Assembly (NCBI GenBank): GCA_905160935.1
Contig: CAJHZI010000600.1
Location: 1 to 64,000, forward strand
Direction of reading: 5' to 3'
DNA from: Enchytraeus crypticus
Lineage: Eukaryota; Annelida; Clitellata; Enchytraeida; Enchytraeidae
Length of the DNA: 64,000 nucleotides
Shown here: positions 25,130 through 37,524 of the stretch, one piece after another
How positions within the stretch are numbered: the first letter of the stretch is position 1
Layout of the letters: every line of letters begins with the position of its first letter
Notes under the pieces: generated by a model
Database searches by the model: none
Seen by the model: the letters and a program-made list of their open reading frames with translations, nothing else
Told to the model about the DNA's origin: nothing
Made by a program: the position numbers and the translations under genes

Positions 25130-26770
25130 AGCAATTAAATGATCATTATTGTTTTGGGATTGGGCTTACTTATTCGGGTATTGTTAAGTGTTGTTCTAGA
25201 ACTAGCACACCAAGCTGCTTCAATAATTGTTGTGACAGCAGTGTAAAACAAACTTTAATTTACAGTATTAACAATACGTTTGTGTACCGTAGCCTAGACG
25301 TAAATTTTCTGTATTGAGACTATTCCTAAGTCGACAAGTTTATAATCAGACCAGCTTACAATTGTATTTCAGCAGCTTAAGAGCTCTTGCCAGTCTCAAT
25401 TAATCAAATATCTCAATTTTTCAATAAATAAGATCTCAAAACTTAAAGTGACCGATTCAGAGATGAATTGGGTTTTCCCGTTGAGGGGAAACCAGAGTGA
25501 TGAGTAAGCTCTCCAACTCAAACATGAACGATAAAAAGACAATAGACTTTACTGCCTATCCAATCAGCTAGGATGCCAATCTAAAGATGTTGAAATTAGC
25601 CTTGAATGATCAGTTCACTATAAAGTGCTTCGTCTTTCAAAGCTACTTCTAATTACAAAGAACGTATCAGATATTAAAGGTAACATACATGTATGTTACC
25701 ACTTTTGCTACCAATTCCGTAGACACCTACCATTCAAATTGATAACATATTTGCATTGAACCCAGCTAATTCAAGAAATGAAAATACACAACCAAATGAA
25801 CAATAAACATGCAATCAGATTGACAATATTGGCAGAAACTAGAGTGATACTATCGTCAGTGACAACTTCGAGATCAATGGATGCAGGGCCAAACAAAATG
25901 GTAAAAAAACTGTCAAAAACGACGTAAATTCAATATCCAGAGAACCAGTGCATAAATTAGCAAATTTACATATTCAGTAAAGATGAAGGTCTCATCTGTT
26001 TTAGTGATCTCTTTCATTCTTCGAAGTGCATGCAATCCGTAGAACTTGACAACTATGCCCTTTATTACCTTATGTATCCTTTAGCTTAAAAATAGATGGC
26101 TTCTGAGGTGGCTTCCCGTTGCCTTCCTCAGAGAGATTAAATACGAATGCAAAATAAAAACTTGTTTGTTTGCTGCTCAGCGCATATACAGGTGCCTCGA
26201 CATTGCAGAGAGATGATTTGGAATAATTCACTTCACTGTTTGGTGGGTAAGCGCAATCCTGCTCTGAGTGGCGTCTCCTATCAACTGAAATTCATTCAAC
26301 AAATTATTACCTTCTAGTTCTGGCGTATGATTAACGAATCAACTTTCATAACTGTTCTAAAAATTAAATTCGTTACTAAATTTGAAATGCAATATTAATT
26401 CATATGTCCTTTTATATTCATGAAGATTTAACTTAATTTGTCGACAGAGCTTTATTATAAAAAATGGGATGATTTTAACTGAATTTTAAATATTTTTTTT
26501 TAAATTAAATGATTGAACTGCAACTTCAATTCAGGCTTAATGCTTGCGTAGATCTAACTGGAAAAACTGCTTACAGATTTATTCAATTTATTCCATATAG
26601 ATTGATATTGCTGTAGCATATATTACTGGCAAAGGTTTAATATTTGAGACTAAAAAGTAATTGTTTCAAAACGATTTGTAGTTTAGAACGTATGAATTAT
26701 CTCAATATTATCACACTCAAATTTCCCGAGATTATATTAAATAATCAATTCTTCAGAAAATAAAAGCTGC
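25130..26770. other. Intron/intergenic stretch, nothing recognised
   Basis: No coding exon or known repeat could be supported. A truncated SINE family 1 3' end (AAGCTAATGTTAACGTCAG) lies at about 26,773-26,800. Confidence 0.4.
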
Positions 26771-27085
26771 GCAAGCTAATGTTAACGTCAGTTTCCTCAG
26801 AAAATAGAGCTCGCGGGGGTCATCTTACGATCGATTATTTAAAATTTAATGACGCCACATGAATTTCTAAAATTGCTTTCTTTAGGCATTCAAAGATCAA
26901 TGGGTAAATATATTTCTACGTAGAATATATTGCTTCAGTCGATTGAGTATAAGATGCAGATAAACAAATAACTAGCTAGGAAATATATCAAATTAAAAAG
27001 ATTAATAAGTAGCTTAAATTTAGGTGCCAGCATATAAAAATTATTATAAAGTATTTCATTACATACTTGTACCAAAAGTGAAGGC

Positions 27086-27225
27086 CTAGTTACCCTTTGA
27101 TTTGATAGACTGAGCATACACTGGTTGCATCTCACAAGTAGACACATGTGGAGTTGGATCTGGAGAGAATCTTGGCTTAGTCTCATTTGTAGAAGCAGAT
27201 TCATTTTGTATAGAGGTTGAATTGT
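27086..27225 (-). CDS. Ig-receptor candidate: alternative terminal tail exon 2
   Basis: The acceptor CAAATTGCAG is followed by two bases that complete the phase-1 codon and 46 codons ending in TAG at 27,086 (140 nt = 2 + 46x3). The tail is Ser/Thr/Pro-rich (NETKPRFSPDPTPHVS) and ends with a tyrosine motif, CEMQPVYAQSIKSKGN. The QPVYA core matches QPVYDAI in the 60-nt exon at 41.4 kb and SVYAETS in tail exon 1, so the exons look like diverged copies of a signalling tail. No nearby canonical poly(A) signal. Confidence 0.6.
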
Positions 27226-28130
27226 CTGCAATTTGACCAGTCAGTTAGAATTAATTGAACATATGCCTCTAATATTCAATAACTACTGAAAGCTGTGACG
27301 CAGAGTTAGGCTTAGGTGGTAGCACAGCCAACTCCGCCTTCGAACTATAAGAAGTTGTCTTTTCCACTAATAGTCAAGGCAGTAGATAGGCTAGTTTGAT
27401 TCTGAATGGCATCTAATGTGATATTTGTTGATGATGATAAAGCAGCGGCTGGCTTGTGATTAATTTTAATTTCACTGTGATATACAGTAGTTCACGAGGC
27501 AGAGGAATGCAAATCTAACATCTTCGCACATTTTCATGGAATTCACTTTACGCATTATATGAAAACTACAAATTATCAGAATCTCTCTCATTCACATTTT
27601 ATTCTTATTGGAGCTCACTGTTACTAATAGAATGTCCATTGCCCTATCCAACTATACATTGTTGTTCAACTAATTATTTATAAAGTCCCTCAATTATTTG
27701 ATTCAGCAATTATAATAAAGAAATTCTTCTCCGGAGGCTTGCACTAGAATTGCTTCATCGTAAACTTATTAATCGAAATTAAAGACACTTTATGGTTTTT
27801 CTTTCTAAATAAACGTTAACGTAACAAATCCTAATCCTTACAGAAGTAAATCTAGGCTGTCTTTATTTTAAGTATTTTAGATAAACAGAAAATGCAGCAC
27901 TTATAAGTTATAACTAAATTCCTAGATGCCTATGGGCAATAACGATTGCACATTTTTTCTAATTTGTAAAAGCAAAGGTTCATTGAACGGAAATTACAAA
28001 TGGGCAATGAAAGTTTACTTCAGAACTAACAACAAAAACTGTATTTCGTAGAAATGTTATAATATTCCAGACCTGTTTTGAAATCTAGTAATTTTTTCGA
28101 AAGGCCCCTATGTTCTTCTACTATTAAGAA

Positions 28131-28555
28131 ATACTCTTAATCTTCTTCCTATTAAGAAAAAAAGGAAAAAGACTTGGGTGAGACATATTCTACAGGGTAA
28201 AAAACACAGGGTAGACTACAGGGTAGTCTACTAAAAGAGGTCATAGAAGGCAGAATGAAAGGAAATAAAAAAGATGGTGAAGCTAAGGTTAGCGTCAGTT
28301 TCCTTACTCGAAAGCGATGTCAGTGACGGGAGAGCCAAGTATATGAATCCTGCGCACACACTGATCCGCAGTCGAATACCTAACCGACATAAAATAACCG
28401 ACATTAAATAGAGGAAGAGGCAGGTCGAGATTATGAATGCTAAATGATTCAAAGATGCACTCGTACGAGGATATGAAAACGAAAGCGGAAGACAGAGAAG
28501 AGTGGAGGCATTTTATGCGATGGACCTGCCAGTAGGCAGTGCATTAAGAGAGATA
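28131..28555 (+). pseudogene. LINE family C fragment split by a SINE
   Basis: Left part (AATAGGAAGAAG-like start, TACAGGGTA...GAGGTCATAGAAGGCAGAATGAAAGG) and right part (AGGCAGGTCGAGATTATG ... GACCTGCCAGTAGGCAGTGCATTAAGAGA) match the LINE C fragment at 18.4 kb. Between them at about 28,276-28,391 sits a minus-strand SINE family 1 copy, so the SINE jumped into an already present LINE fragment. Confidence 0.8.
28276..28391 (-). mobile_element. tRNA-derived SINE, family 1, nested in LINE C
   Basis: Shows the family's CGAAAGCGATGTCAGTGACGGGAGAGCC core; the B box is mutated (GATTCATATAC in place of GGTTCAAATCC on the minus strand), so this copy is old. Confidence 0.85.
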
Positions 28556-28595
28556 GCGAAATGCCCCTATGCATAAACATGGAGTAATTCATGGA

Positions 28596-28710
28596 GTATA
28601 TATTATATATATTTATACATATAATTATATATAATTATAATCATGGAGTATATATTATATATAATTATATATATATATATATTTATATATATGAATAATT
28701 ATTCATTCAT
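28596..28710. repeat. TATAAT-rich simple repeat
   Basis: Imperfect TATATAATTATA blocks; CATGGAGTATATATTATATAT is repeated twice. Confidence 0.9.
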
Positions 28711-28795
28711 GGAGTCTTACAGCCTCCTTCAGTAAGCAGTGTAAAGAATCAGGGAGTAAACTCGAGTACTTATGCAGCATAGAACCAAAAAATAA

Positions 28796-28956
28796 TTACG
28801 AACTGTTTATGCTAGTTTCAGCGTACACCGATATATTATCATCGTTATCGTCATGTCGTTGGTTTTCTCTGGAGTAAGAAAGCCCAGTGGACGAGGAGGA
28901 TCCGTTGATCTTATCTACAGAGCGGCAACAGGAACTCGACGGCTTCTTTGTCTTCA
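28796..28956 (-). CDS. Ig-receptor candidate: alternative terminal tail exon 1
   Basis: The acceptor GTCGATGTTTCAG is followed by TG, which completes the phase-1 codon, and 53 codons ending in TAA at 28,796 (161 nt = 2 + 53x3). The tail is cytoplasmic in character: KTKKPSSSCCRSVDK, a serine run, RHDDNDDN, and a terminal tyrosine motif NISVYAETSINSS. SVYAET resembles SH2-binding immunoreceptor tyrosine motifs without matching a strict ITIM. Joined in frame with the upstream exons it would give a 451-residue receptor. Whether it is used as an alternative to tails 2 and 3 is unknown. Confidence 0.62.
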
Positions 28957-29094
28957 CTGAAACATCGACATGGATTTGACCAATCAATGGAGAAGCATGA
29001 GATTCATTATTAAACGAAAATCAGAATAGATGTACAATTGTACATGTACATGTATATGCAATTGATAAATAAATTCACTCTGATCATAGGCCTA

Positions 29095-29097
<3 letters not shown>

Positions 29098-29175
<78 letters not shown>

Positions 29176-29197
29176 CAATATCTATATATTATATATA

Positions 29198-29240
<43 letters not shown>

Positions 29241-29252
29241 ATATGATATATA
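29098..29252. repeat. (CT)n and (TA)n microsatellites
   Basis: A CT run (29,098-29,128) followed by long TA tracts. Confidence 0.95.
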
Positions 29253-29257
29253 TATAA

Positions 29258-29379
29258 GCTGGTAAAGCTTAGGTTAACGTCAGTCTCCTTACTCGAAAGC
29301 GAGGTCAGTGACGGCGAGCCCAGGATTTGAACCACGCACAAACTCATCCGCGGTCGAGTATCTTAGCGACTTGCCACTT
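29258..29379 (-). mobile_element. tRNA-derived SINE, family 1
   Basis: On the + strand: AGCTTAGGTTAACGTCAGT, CTCGAAAGCGAGGTCAGTG, CCCAGGATTTGAACC (B box) and TCTTAGCGACTTGCC. It is bounded on both sides by TA microsatellites. Confidence 0.88.
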
Positions 29380-29388
29380 TATATATAT

Positions 29389-29449
<61 letters not shown>

Positions 29450-29490
29450 GTATATTATATATATATGAATATTTATATATATACATATAA

Positions 29491-29529
<39 letters not shown>

Positions 29530-29535
29530 CTTATA
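29380..29535. repeat. (TA)n microsatellite tract
   Basis: Several long TA runs separated by short interruptions. Confidence 0.95.
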
Positions 29536-30305
29536 CATATAAAACTGAAATAAATTAAAATGTGAATTTAATTATAATTAGATAATTTTACACCACCGGC
29601 TATTATGAAAATACCCTACTTAGTTAGCAGGCATAGGGAAAAAATTTGAATTGTAGAAATTAACTGGCTTAAAAATCTCAAAACAGTTTTAATCTATAGA
29701 ACCAAATCCCATTAGGAATAAAATATACCACCACGGCTAAATTAAGTATAAAAAATCATCTTAACATGATGGGTTTAAGAGTCGGGATTTAGATCTCACA
29801 CTAGGTTAAGATGCGTGTCAATTGAGCGAAGTTAAGTTCCATCGCGCCGGTTAGTACTTTGTGGGTGATCACCTTGGAAGATCAAGTGTTGACAGCTTTG
29901 AAAGAAAAAATCCTGAGGGTGTTGGAAGGAAATTCTTAAATCGGCGCCGGCTGCAATTAATAGGCCAACAAAACGCGACGATTGCTAATAACCATGGAAA
30001 GGAATGGAAGGAAATAAAGAAAACTACAAAAAACAGCAACCAAGAAAGGAATCTATGCAGCACATAGGCCTACGGATGTCATGCGTGTAACTATACGAAC
30101 AAAAACGAATGTATGGCTATGTTGCAAGTATACATATTGTATGTTATGTAGGCCTTATGACAGTCGAACGTTTTTTGAAATTAATAAGAATATGACAATT
30201 GAGGAGAACCAAATAAATTACCCTCCAAATCTCTCAAATGGAATGTCTTAAAAGCGTAGGGGTAACGTCATGAAGTTTTAAATGACAAATCTTGAGGTGA
30301 ATTGA

Positions 30306-30483
30306 ATCCTCGTGGGTTCGAATCCCAGCCGCGCTGATCTGAGAGTAAAATCTCGGACGTTCACTGGACTGGTTAAACGGAAAATGGTCTAACGGTTGCT
30401 TAATTGCTTAACGGTTTAAACATGTGGAATTAAAAAAGTGATACTTGTCAACGTAGTTGATCATTTAAATATAATGCGTGTTT
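30306..30483 (+). mobile_element. tRNA-derived SINE, family 2
   Basis: Contains a tRNA-like B box (GTGGGTTCGAATCCCAGCC) followed by GATCTGAGAGTAAAATCTCGGAC and CACTGGACTGGTTAAACGG. A second copy lies at 60,375-60,535 with the same body, and shorter body fragments appear near 43,395-43,470. Confidence 0.75.
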
Positions 30484-30860
30484 TTACTCCAACATCTCGA
30501 AAGCTAATGTAGTTCTAAAGAAACAAAAAACTAATTTAAGAGAGTTACTGACATGAGTCTATAATGCAAAACCCTATTTGATATCTTCGACGAGGTAGCG
30601 AAATTAACTGGCATTCTTTAACTTTACGCCCTTAGCGTTTACAAGTGCATTCCCCAAAAGAACTAATCGTCGGCTTATAATTATTAGTGCACGACTGTCT
30701 TATACCGATAAACTAACATTTTCACGACAGGCCTTTTGTAATTGCGCCATCAAGCAAACATAATATGCGAAGTCTATCATAATCTATCAAAGTTTATCAT
30801 AATATGCAAAGTCTAGTAGATGTCAAGTTAAATACACTTAATATTATCTTAGATATTAAA

Positions 30861-31023
30861 ACCGCCTAAATATATTAATCCACTGAAGTTGTCTATTTCT
30901 TGCAGTAGCTGATATCATTAGCAATTCCTAAAATTGATTGTTATAATCATTAATAGAAATTGCTAATGATATCAGCTACTAAAAGAAATAGAAAACTTCA
31001 GCGGATTGACAGATTTAGTCGGT
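30861..31023. repeat. Fold-back element with about 70-bp arms
   Basis: The left arm ACCGCCTAAATATATTAATC ... GCTGATATCATTAGCAATTCC pairs with the right arm GAAATTGCTAATGATATCAGC ... CAGATTTAGTCGGT with scattered mismatches, around a loop of about 30 bp. Confidence 0.85.
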
Positions 31024-31029
31024 TCGTAG

Positions 31030-31970
31030 TCGCACGTGAATATAAGATAATTAATTAATCACATAAGGATAGTCTGTGGTTGTTATCTGCAATATTGTAT
31101 CATTTGTATGCCTATCCAGGTCGTCAGCTTCTCGGACTACGAACAGGCAACTCACTCGGTCAACCTGAAATGAATGTTTCACTTGGTCATCGAGCCTGGC
31201 CTACCGCCGCAGTTTATGTCTGGAACAGTTTGAATCTGTTAGTCCGAGTGTCCCATATATATGAGTTTATAATTATTTAACTTTCGGTGGCGGAGTCGAA
31301 GTACAATTGTGGTCTCATAGCTTTAATGACTCTAAATATACAAACAGTGTATGTTTATTAATAATATGCCGGTCATGCGCTTGGTATATTTAGCAATTTG
31401 TAAATGTAATCCTTATAGCGTTTGTCATTTAGCCCGTCATATGCTTGCAGTATTCGGTATCAAATGCCGAATGCTCATTAAAGATGTCTTGTGATATGCT
31501 ATAATATTACTTTTATTTAATTTTAATTGCTAAACTGATTATATAAAGCAGTCTCGAAACTGATTTTTCACCATGAAAGCGTTATAATGGCTTCGTTGTT
31601 AATAATAATAGTAATATTGATTATTATTAGTATTATTTTAAACATATAAGTGATTTCAAGTAATGAACATAGATTTTTCACTAGAAATCTACATCCAAAT
31701 CTAGACAACATTGAATATGCAATATTGTAAAGAATGTTTAATTGAACTAAAGTTTTGCGCAGATTGCACAGAAAACTATGCATTAGATAAATGTAAGAAG
31801 AAAACTTCTGTACTTATAGATAATTTAGAGCATTGACATTCAATTGAGTAGCCTCAGTAAGGCTGAGTTGCTAGAACATTTAGGGTGCAGTCCTGTCGTA
31901 GATAATTTCTAAAGAACTTCTATCAATAGACGCAAGACTATATTTCCTTTAAAAATTCGCATTTATCTTC
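31030..31970. other. Intron/intergenic stretch, nothing recognised
   Basis: A short imperfect ATT-rich segment near 31,600-31,640 is the only notable element. Confidence 0.4.
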
Positions 31971-32052
31971 GATGAATAAATATGAATTGCTTTTACAACA
32001 GCAGTGTGTATCTAATAGAGCTACTACAGCAAAGTGCGTCAACCTTGTATTA

Positions 32053-32523
32053 AACAGCATTCCAGGCTATAACAGCATTCCAGTCTATAACAGCATTCCA
32101 GTCTATAACAGCATTCCAGTCTATAACAGCATTCCAAACTATAACAGCATTCCAATCTATAACAGCATTCCAGGCTATAACAGCATTCCAGGCTATAACA
32201 GCATTCCAGTCTATAACAGCATTCCAGGCTATAACAGCATTCCAGGCTATAACAGCATTCCAGTCTATAACAGCATTCCAGTCTATAACAGCATTCCAGT
32301 CTATAACAGCATTCCAGGCTATAACAGCATTCCAGTCTATAACAGCATTCCAGGCTATAACAGCATTCCAGTCTATAGCAGCATTCCAGTCTATAGCAGC
32401 ATTCCAGGCTATAACAGCATTCCAGTCTATAGCAGCATTCCAGTCTATAGCAGCATTCCAGTCTATAGCAGCATTCCAGTCTATAGCAGCATTCCAGTCT
32501 ATAGCAGCATTCCAGGCTATAAC
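32053..32523. repeat. 18-bp minisatellite, about 26 units, open in one frame
   Basis: The unit is AACAGCATTCCAGTCTAT or the GGC variant. Because 18 is a multiple of three, an ATG at 31,972 opens a frame of 187 codons with the six-residue repeat (N/S)SIP(V/G)Y. The two variable sites (AAC/AGC and GTC/GGC) are both amino-acid changing, which argues against protein-level selection. Subtypes are ordered: AACAGC units on the left, AGCAGC units on the right. No promoter or other coding sign is visible. Confidence 0.9.
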
Positions 32524-32539
32524 AGCTACTGCTAAAAGT

Positions 32540-33110
32540 CTGAGAGAGTTCCTAGCGTTAGCTAAGAATAAACTTTACGGTAAATTCGTCAAATTTTAAA
32601 AATACTGCTCAAACAATAGAGAATTTAAAAGATTTACTTTCACATAACAAAATAGTATTAGTTACGTCATTAAATTTTTTGCCTACAACAAAGCGAAACT
32701 ATTATCTCCGCATTGCACAAGATAACTGAGCCACAGGATCAAAAATAATCTAATTATAATTGACTCACTGAAAGTCGCGTGATTATTACGGACGTTTTTG
32801 AGGCAATCTCGTTTTATGATCGTGATTGATCGTGATTTTATGATTTTTTCTCGTTTTATTTAGGCCTAATAAATACAATAATACAATACGTTAAGTTAAT
32901 TAAAAACTTGCGCAGAAATTCACGAAACATTAAATTCACTCGGAGTCTTTATATAATCATTGTTTCACCAAAATCATAGCAGTGAACAAAAACACAAAGT
33001 AGACAAACGAACAAGTATCACTTATGAATACAACATAAAGATATTAAATGTGATAATAAATATTACTAAGTAAACCTAAAATTCATAACAAATTTCCAAT
33101 TGTTTAAATC
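32540..33110. other. Intron/intergenic stretch, nothing recognised
   Basis: No supported feature. Confidence 0.4.
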
Positions 33111-36100
33111 ATAATTTCCTCATTATGTTTTTAAAAGAAGCCTTTCAAAATATAACCAAAACTTAAACCTAGTCTTCGTTGGCGAATCTTGCATCTGGAG
33201 TGCATATTTATTTTTTGTAACATTGAAATACAAATAGTCTGAGTTGTCTACACCTATTCTGTCATGTAACTGATTAGAGGTAAATAATTTACCCAGACAC
33301 TTATACCAATGAAAATCATATAACATTTAAAATTACCAGAAGCCACAATACCATTGACAGTTCAGTATATCACTTTTATCATAAAAGTTAAAGGTTTTAT
33401 TTAAAATACTATTATGCATATAAGTAAAGTCTTTTAATTCGGATATGGACAAACCAGAGGCCGGAATTCCATAAAGTAAGACCGGAACCGCCAGAGCGAT
33501 TATTAATTTAAACAAAACATTAATGTGCACCTTTGTTCCCAGTCCCCCCCAGTATAGTTTTAACCGAAGTGTAAAATTTACATCTACTGTTTTTCCAATA
33601 GCCTAACGTTTGAAAGATTAACTTTTAAAATATTTAACATAACATAACGACATTAGGTCAGAAAGCAAAAGTGCTTGTTTGAGACCCACACAAAACAAAA
33701 AATAAATACAATAAAATTTACCTACACATCTTGCATAGCATAACATATTTTACTTAATAACCAAATAACCAGTACTAATACAGGAAACCAGCACACCTGT
33801 ACTGTTAACTTGTACACTAACAGGTACAAATACTACTCAATATGCTAACACTTGTCAAATTGCAACATACCTAGGCCTACACATCCTCAAAAACACACAT
33901 ACCAAACATTACAGCAAGAGACAATAGCCATTTTATACAAAAAAGCTAAATAGACTATATAAACTCTACTTAACTATCAAAACTTACACACTTTTATCAG
34001 ACTGGGCAACCCCACAACTCAGCCTATTACTTTTCAACTACTACTTCATACCTTTCCCTACAACACTTTATGTACTTATCGTATCTATTCTTAAATTGAT
34101 TGATAGATTCGGCCTCAACGACCTCCTCTGGTAGTCCGTTCCAAACACCAACAACTCTCTGACTGAAATTTTTTTGCGTATCTCAAGCCTACTTCTAAAT
34201 TTAATTAACTTGTATTTGTGTCCTCTAGTTCTGCTATTATTTGCTAATTGAAACCAATTGTTATAATTTACTTTACTGAAACCATTAAGCATCTTATAAA
34301 CTTCTATTAAATCGCCTCTAACCCTTCTCTCTTCTAAAGATATTAATCCAGTGTATTTTAAGCGATTTTCATAATTGACATTACTACATTTCTTAATTAA
34401 TCTTGTTGCTCTAGCTTGGACTTTCTCAATAACTTTAATATAATGTCTTTTCGTCTACTTGTCATTGTTCTTTTTATTATACTTATAACAGCATTTGCAC
34501 TATTGGAAACTTTATTACATTGCTCATTAAATTTTAATGAATTATCCACTATTATACCTAAGTCTCTTTCAGAAGTAGTACTTTTCAGTATTTTATTATT
34601 TAAAATATATTCTGTATTTAAACTGTTTTTACCTATATGCATTATATTACACTTATCGCTATTAAGTTCCATCTGACATTTTCTAGACCAATTTTGTAAT
34701 TTTAATGTCTTCTCTTAGAACCTCTGCATCTACTTTATTATTTACAATTTTTGCTATTTTCGAATCATCTGCGAATTTACTAACTTTTGATACTATGTCT
34801 ATGTCTATGTCGTTAATATATATCAGAAACAGCAGAGGACCTAAGACAGATCCTTGTGGAACACCACTTTTCACCGCTGTCCATCTAGAAAATTCTCCAT
34901 CAACACATATACTCTTTGCCGTCTATCACATAACCAATTACCTATCCATCTAAGAATATTACCCTGTATACCGTGTGCCTCTAACTTTCTCAACAGTCTA
35001 TTATGGGGTACTTTATCAAATGCTTTTGAAAAATCTAAATATAACACATCTATTCAATTACCTTTATCCAAGTCACTTGTAATATTTTCTAAAAAGTCTA
35101 TTAAATTTGTTAAACAGGAACTTCCACTAATAAAACCATGCTGACTATCATATATTAGGTTGTTTTTGTCTAAAAAAGAAATAATTTTATCTTTAATTAT
35201 ACTTTCAAAAATTTTCCCTATAATACTGGTTAAACTAATTGGTCTGTAATTCTTTGCCTTGTTCCTACTCCCTTTTTTATGTAAAGGGACTACATTTGCA
35301 TCTCTAAAGTCTTGACGGACAGACCCTGTTTCTAAAGTAGCCCTGAAAAGCTGTACTAATAGTGGAGCCAACTCTTCCTTTAATTCTGCTAACAATTTTC
35401 CATGAATTTTATCTGGACCCCCCCGTGCTGCTTTACACACATTTAATGAACTTAATTTTTTCATCATGATATTATTATCTATCTCAATATGCTTTAATGC
35501 TTTATCATCACTAATCTAGAATATTTTATTTGGTATAGGCATATTTAACATATCTTCCTCTACAAAAACAGATGTGAAATAATTATTTAAAAGATCAGCT
35601 ACGTGTTGATTATTTTCTATCATAATTCCATCTTTGCCCTTCAATGGGCCAACTCTTTTGTTCGCTTTTTTGTTTGCATTTGAATAAACAAAGAAACTTT
35701 TTGGATCAGTTTTAATATTATTAGCTAATTTTTCTGCAAAATTAACCTTAGCTCTCCTATTTTCAGTTACAGATTTATTCCTTAAATGTTGATAGTTTCT
35801 GTATAAATTTTCATCATTGTTACTGTTTTTATATAAATTCCATGCTGCTTTATTTGCTTTCCTCGTGCTTTTAACCTTTTTTGTAATCCATTTACATCTA
35901 TATTTACTTTTAGCTTTTAATTTAATGAAATCATTTCTAATCAACTTGAGATTCACACTAATGCAACTCCATAATTCATCCACATTTTTACAATTATCAC
36001 CATTAGAGAACAAATTATTACTCCTTATATACATTCTAATTTCATCATAATTACCTTTAAAGTAATCATATTTCCTCACAGAAGTTTTCTTTTCTCATAT

Positions 36101-37385
36101 TTCATATTTATTCCTAAATATTTTATTCTATCCATCCAATTGTCTCTAATTTGCAATGGCTTACACTGAAAATTATATCTAGGACCGATTCGCATACAGT
36201 GACATTTCGATACATCTATAGGTGAATCTAACTTTGTAAAAGCCATGTCTCAAATATTTAACAATTTCAGAAGATCAGTGACGGAGATACTCAATAAATT
36301 ATGATCACCTTCATACACAAAGCTATTATAGCATTTATTATTAATGAAAACAACCTAATTTAGAAGTTTCTAATTTGTCTAAAACTGTGTCAACAAATAT
36401 GGCAAACGACGAAGGTGAACGAATCCCACCTTGTTTAGCACCTGATAGCTGTTGGACACGATCTGATACACAATCAGCCCAGTTTACAGATGAAGTATTT
36501 TTACCGAACTAATTTTCACGATTATTAATAATACACACATTAACCTTTCTACATAGTAACATATATATTACGCCATAAACATTACATATGTCAAACGTTT
36601 ACGCAGATAAATTACACTAATATTTTCAGTACTCATATTAACATTGAAATACTTTATGACCTTTCTTACGGTATGACAACCCAATACACCCATTAATACA
36701 CCCAGCCTTTTCTTTGAAGCCAAACTGCCTTATTGAAATTGGTACATGAATGAAATTTTTATACAATGTTCAAAGACATTCGAGATGACGGGGCATGTAG
36801 TGATCCCTCTAAAATCATCAGCTGAGACAACCCTTTTACACCCTTAGAATTTTGGTATACGTATATAGTCCTACCGATAACAAAAAGCGTCGGGAACCAG
36901 TCCAGTGCGAAGCATAATATTGAATAGAGCTTTAACTGTTATCAACACAGACTCATGAGTAATAACTATGCTGTGTAACAAATGTTCGATTGTCAGACCA
37001 TCACTGCCTGCTGTTCTGTTTAAATCAAGACAATTAATAGCATTGCTCAATGCTCTGACATCAATATCAACATCACTTGCTTCAGAAGTATATACCAATT
37101 TTTGATTGTAGTATTTCTCTCTAAATTTATTATGAAATATTTAAGTTTAGTGTACAGGCAGATTTGAAAGTATTTGCTATGTGGTTAGCAATATCGCAAC
37201 TATTTTGAAAGCCATCAACTATTATTCTATTGAGAGTATTATTATTTTCAAAATTTCTATTCCAACATTTCCAAACATATTTTTCCTAAAAGCAGTTGTT
37301 GTAATTTATCAGATATTATTTTAGTTGAATTGATTTAGCAAGATTAACAGCTTTCTTATAATCTCTATGAGCTTTCTGCTTTGTA
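33110..37385 (-). mobile_element. LINE family B copy, interrupted by a LINE family A insertion
   Basis: Read on the minus strand from 37,385: a linker (AHRDYKKAVNLAKSI), then NRTAGSDGLTIEHLL and LRTGLVPDAF (36,871-37,098), VSADDFRGITTCPVIS (about 36,800), GAKQGGIRSPSSFAIFVD (about 36,450) and KCHCMRIGPRYNFQCKPL ending about 36,130. The element then resumes at about 33,630 with the C-terminal part (LPVLLYGIPASG-like region at 33,333-33,530 and the final segment at 33,123-33,326). Stops and frame changes are frequent. The intervening 2.5 kb is a different LINE, giving a clear nested insertion. Confidence 0.82.
33636..36100 (-). pseudogene. LINE family A (CR1/Jockey-like non-LTR retrotransposon), 5' truncated
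   Basis: Minus-strand pieces in order: the region before the reverse transcriptase (36,079-35,516, start RKYDYFKGNYDEIRMY, with ADLLNNYFTSVF), fingers and palm (35,467-35,054, KAARGGPDKIHGKLL, NYRPISLTSIIGKIFE, DSQHGFISGSSC), the [19 protein letters not shown] and FADDSK catalytic block (34,874-34,683), the thumb (34,672-34,397) and the end (34,292-34,040). At least three frame breaks separate them, so it is inactive. The 3' end is a (GTTAT)n-like tail at about 33,636-33,651. No endonuclease is present because of 5' truncation. Confidence 0.9.
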
Positions 37386-37524
37386 TCATATATGGGCAGT
37401 TAATTGGGCTTTTTCCACTCACCAAACCGTTAACGGAACAATCCTTATCCTCAGTCAAATAACTGTTCCAGCAATATTTTTTGACCACTTTCTTGCCTCT
37501 ATTTTAATAGTTTTCATAGAAGCA

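Noticed and set aside
27310..27470. Minus-strand open stretch with a Ser/Thr-rich reading (ALSSSTNITLDAIQNQTS) ending in TAG, a possible fourth tail exon
   Set aside because: The only acceptor (TATATCACAG) leaves one base before this frame, not two, so it does not fit the phase-1 series, and it has no tyrosine motif.
29038..29542. Open frames rich in Tyr and Ile
   Set aside because: They are translations of TA microsatellites.
31972..32535. 187-codon repeat protein
   Set aside because: Kept as a minisatellite: codon variation is nonsynonymous and nothing else supports expression.
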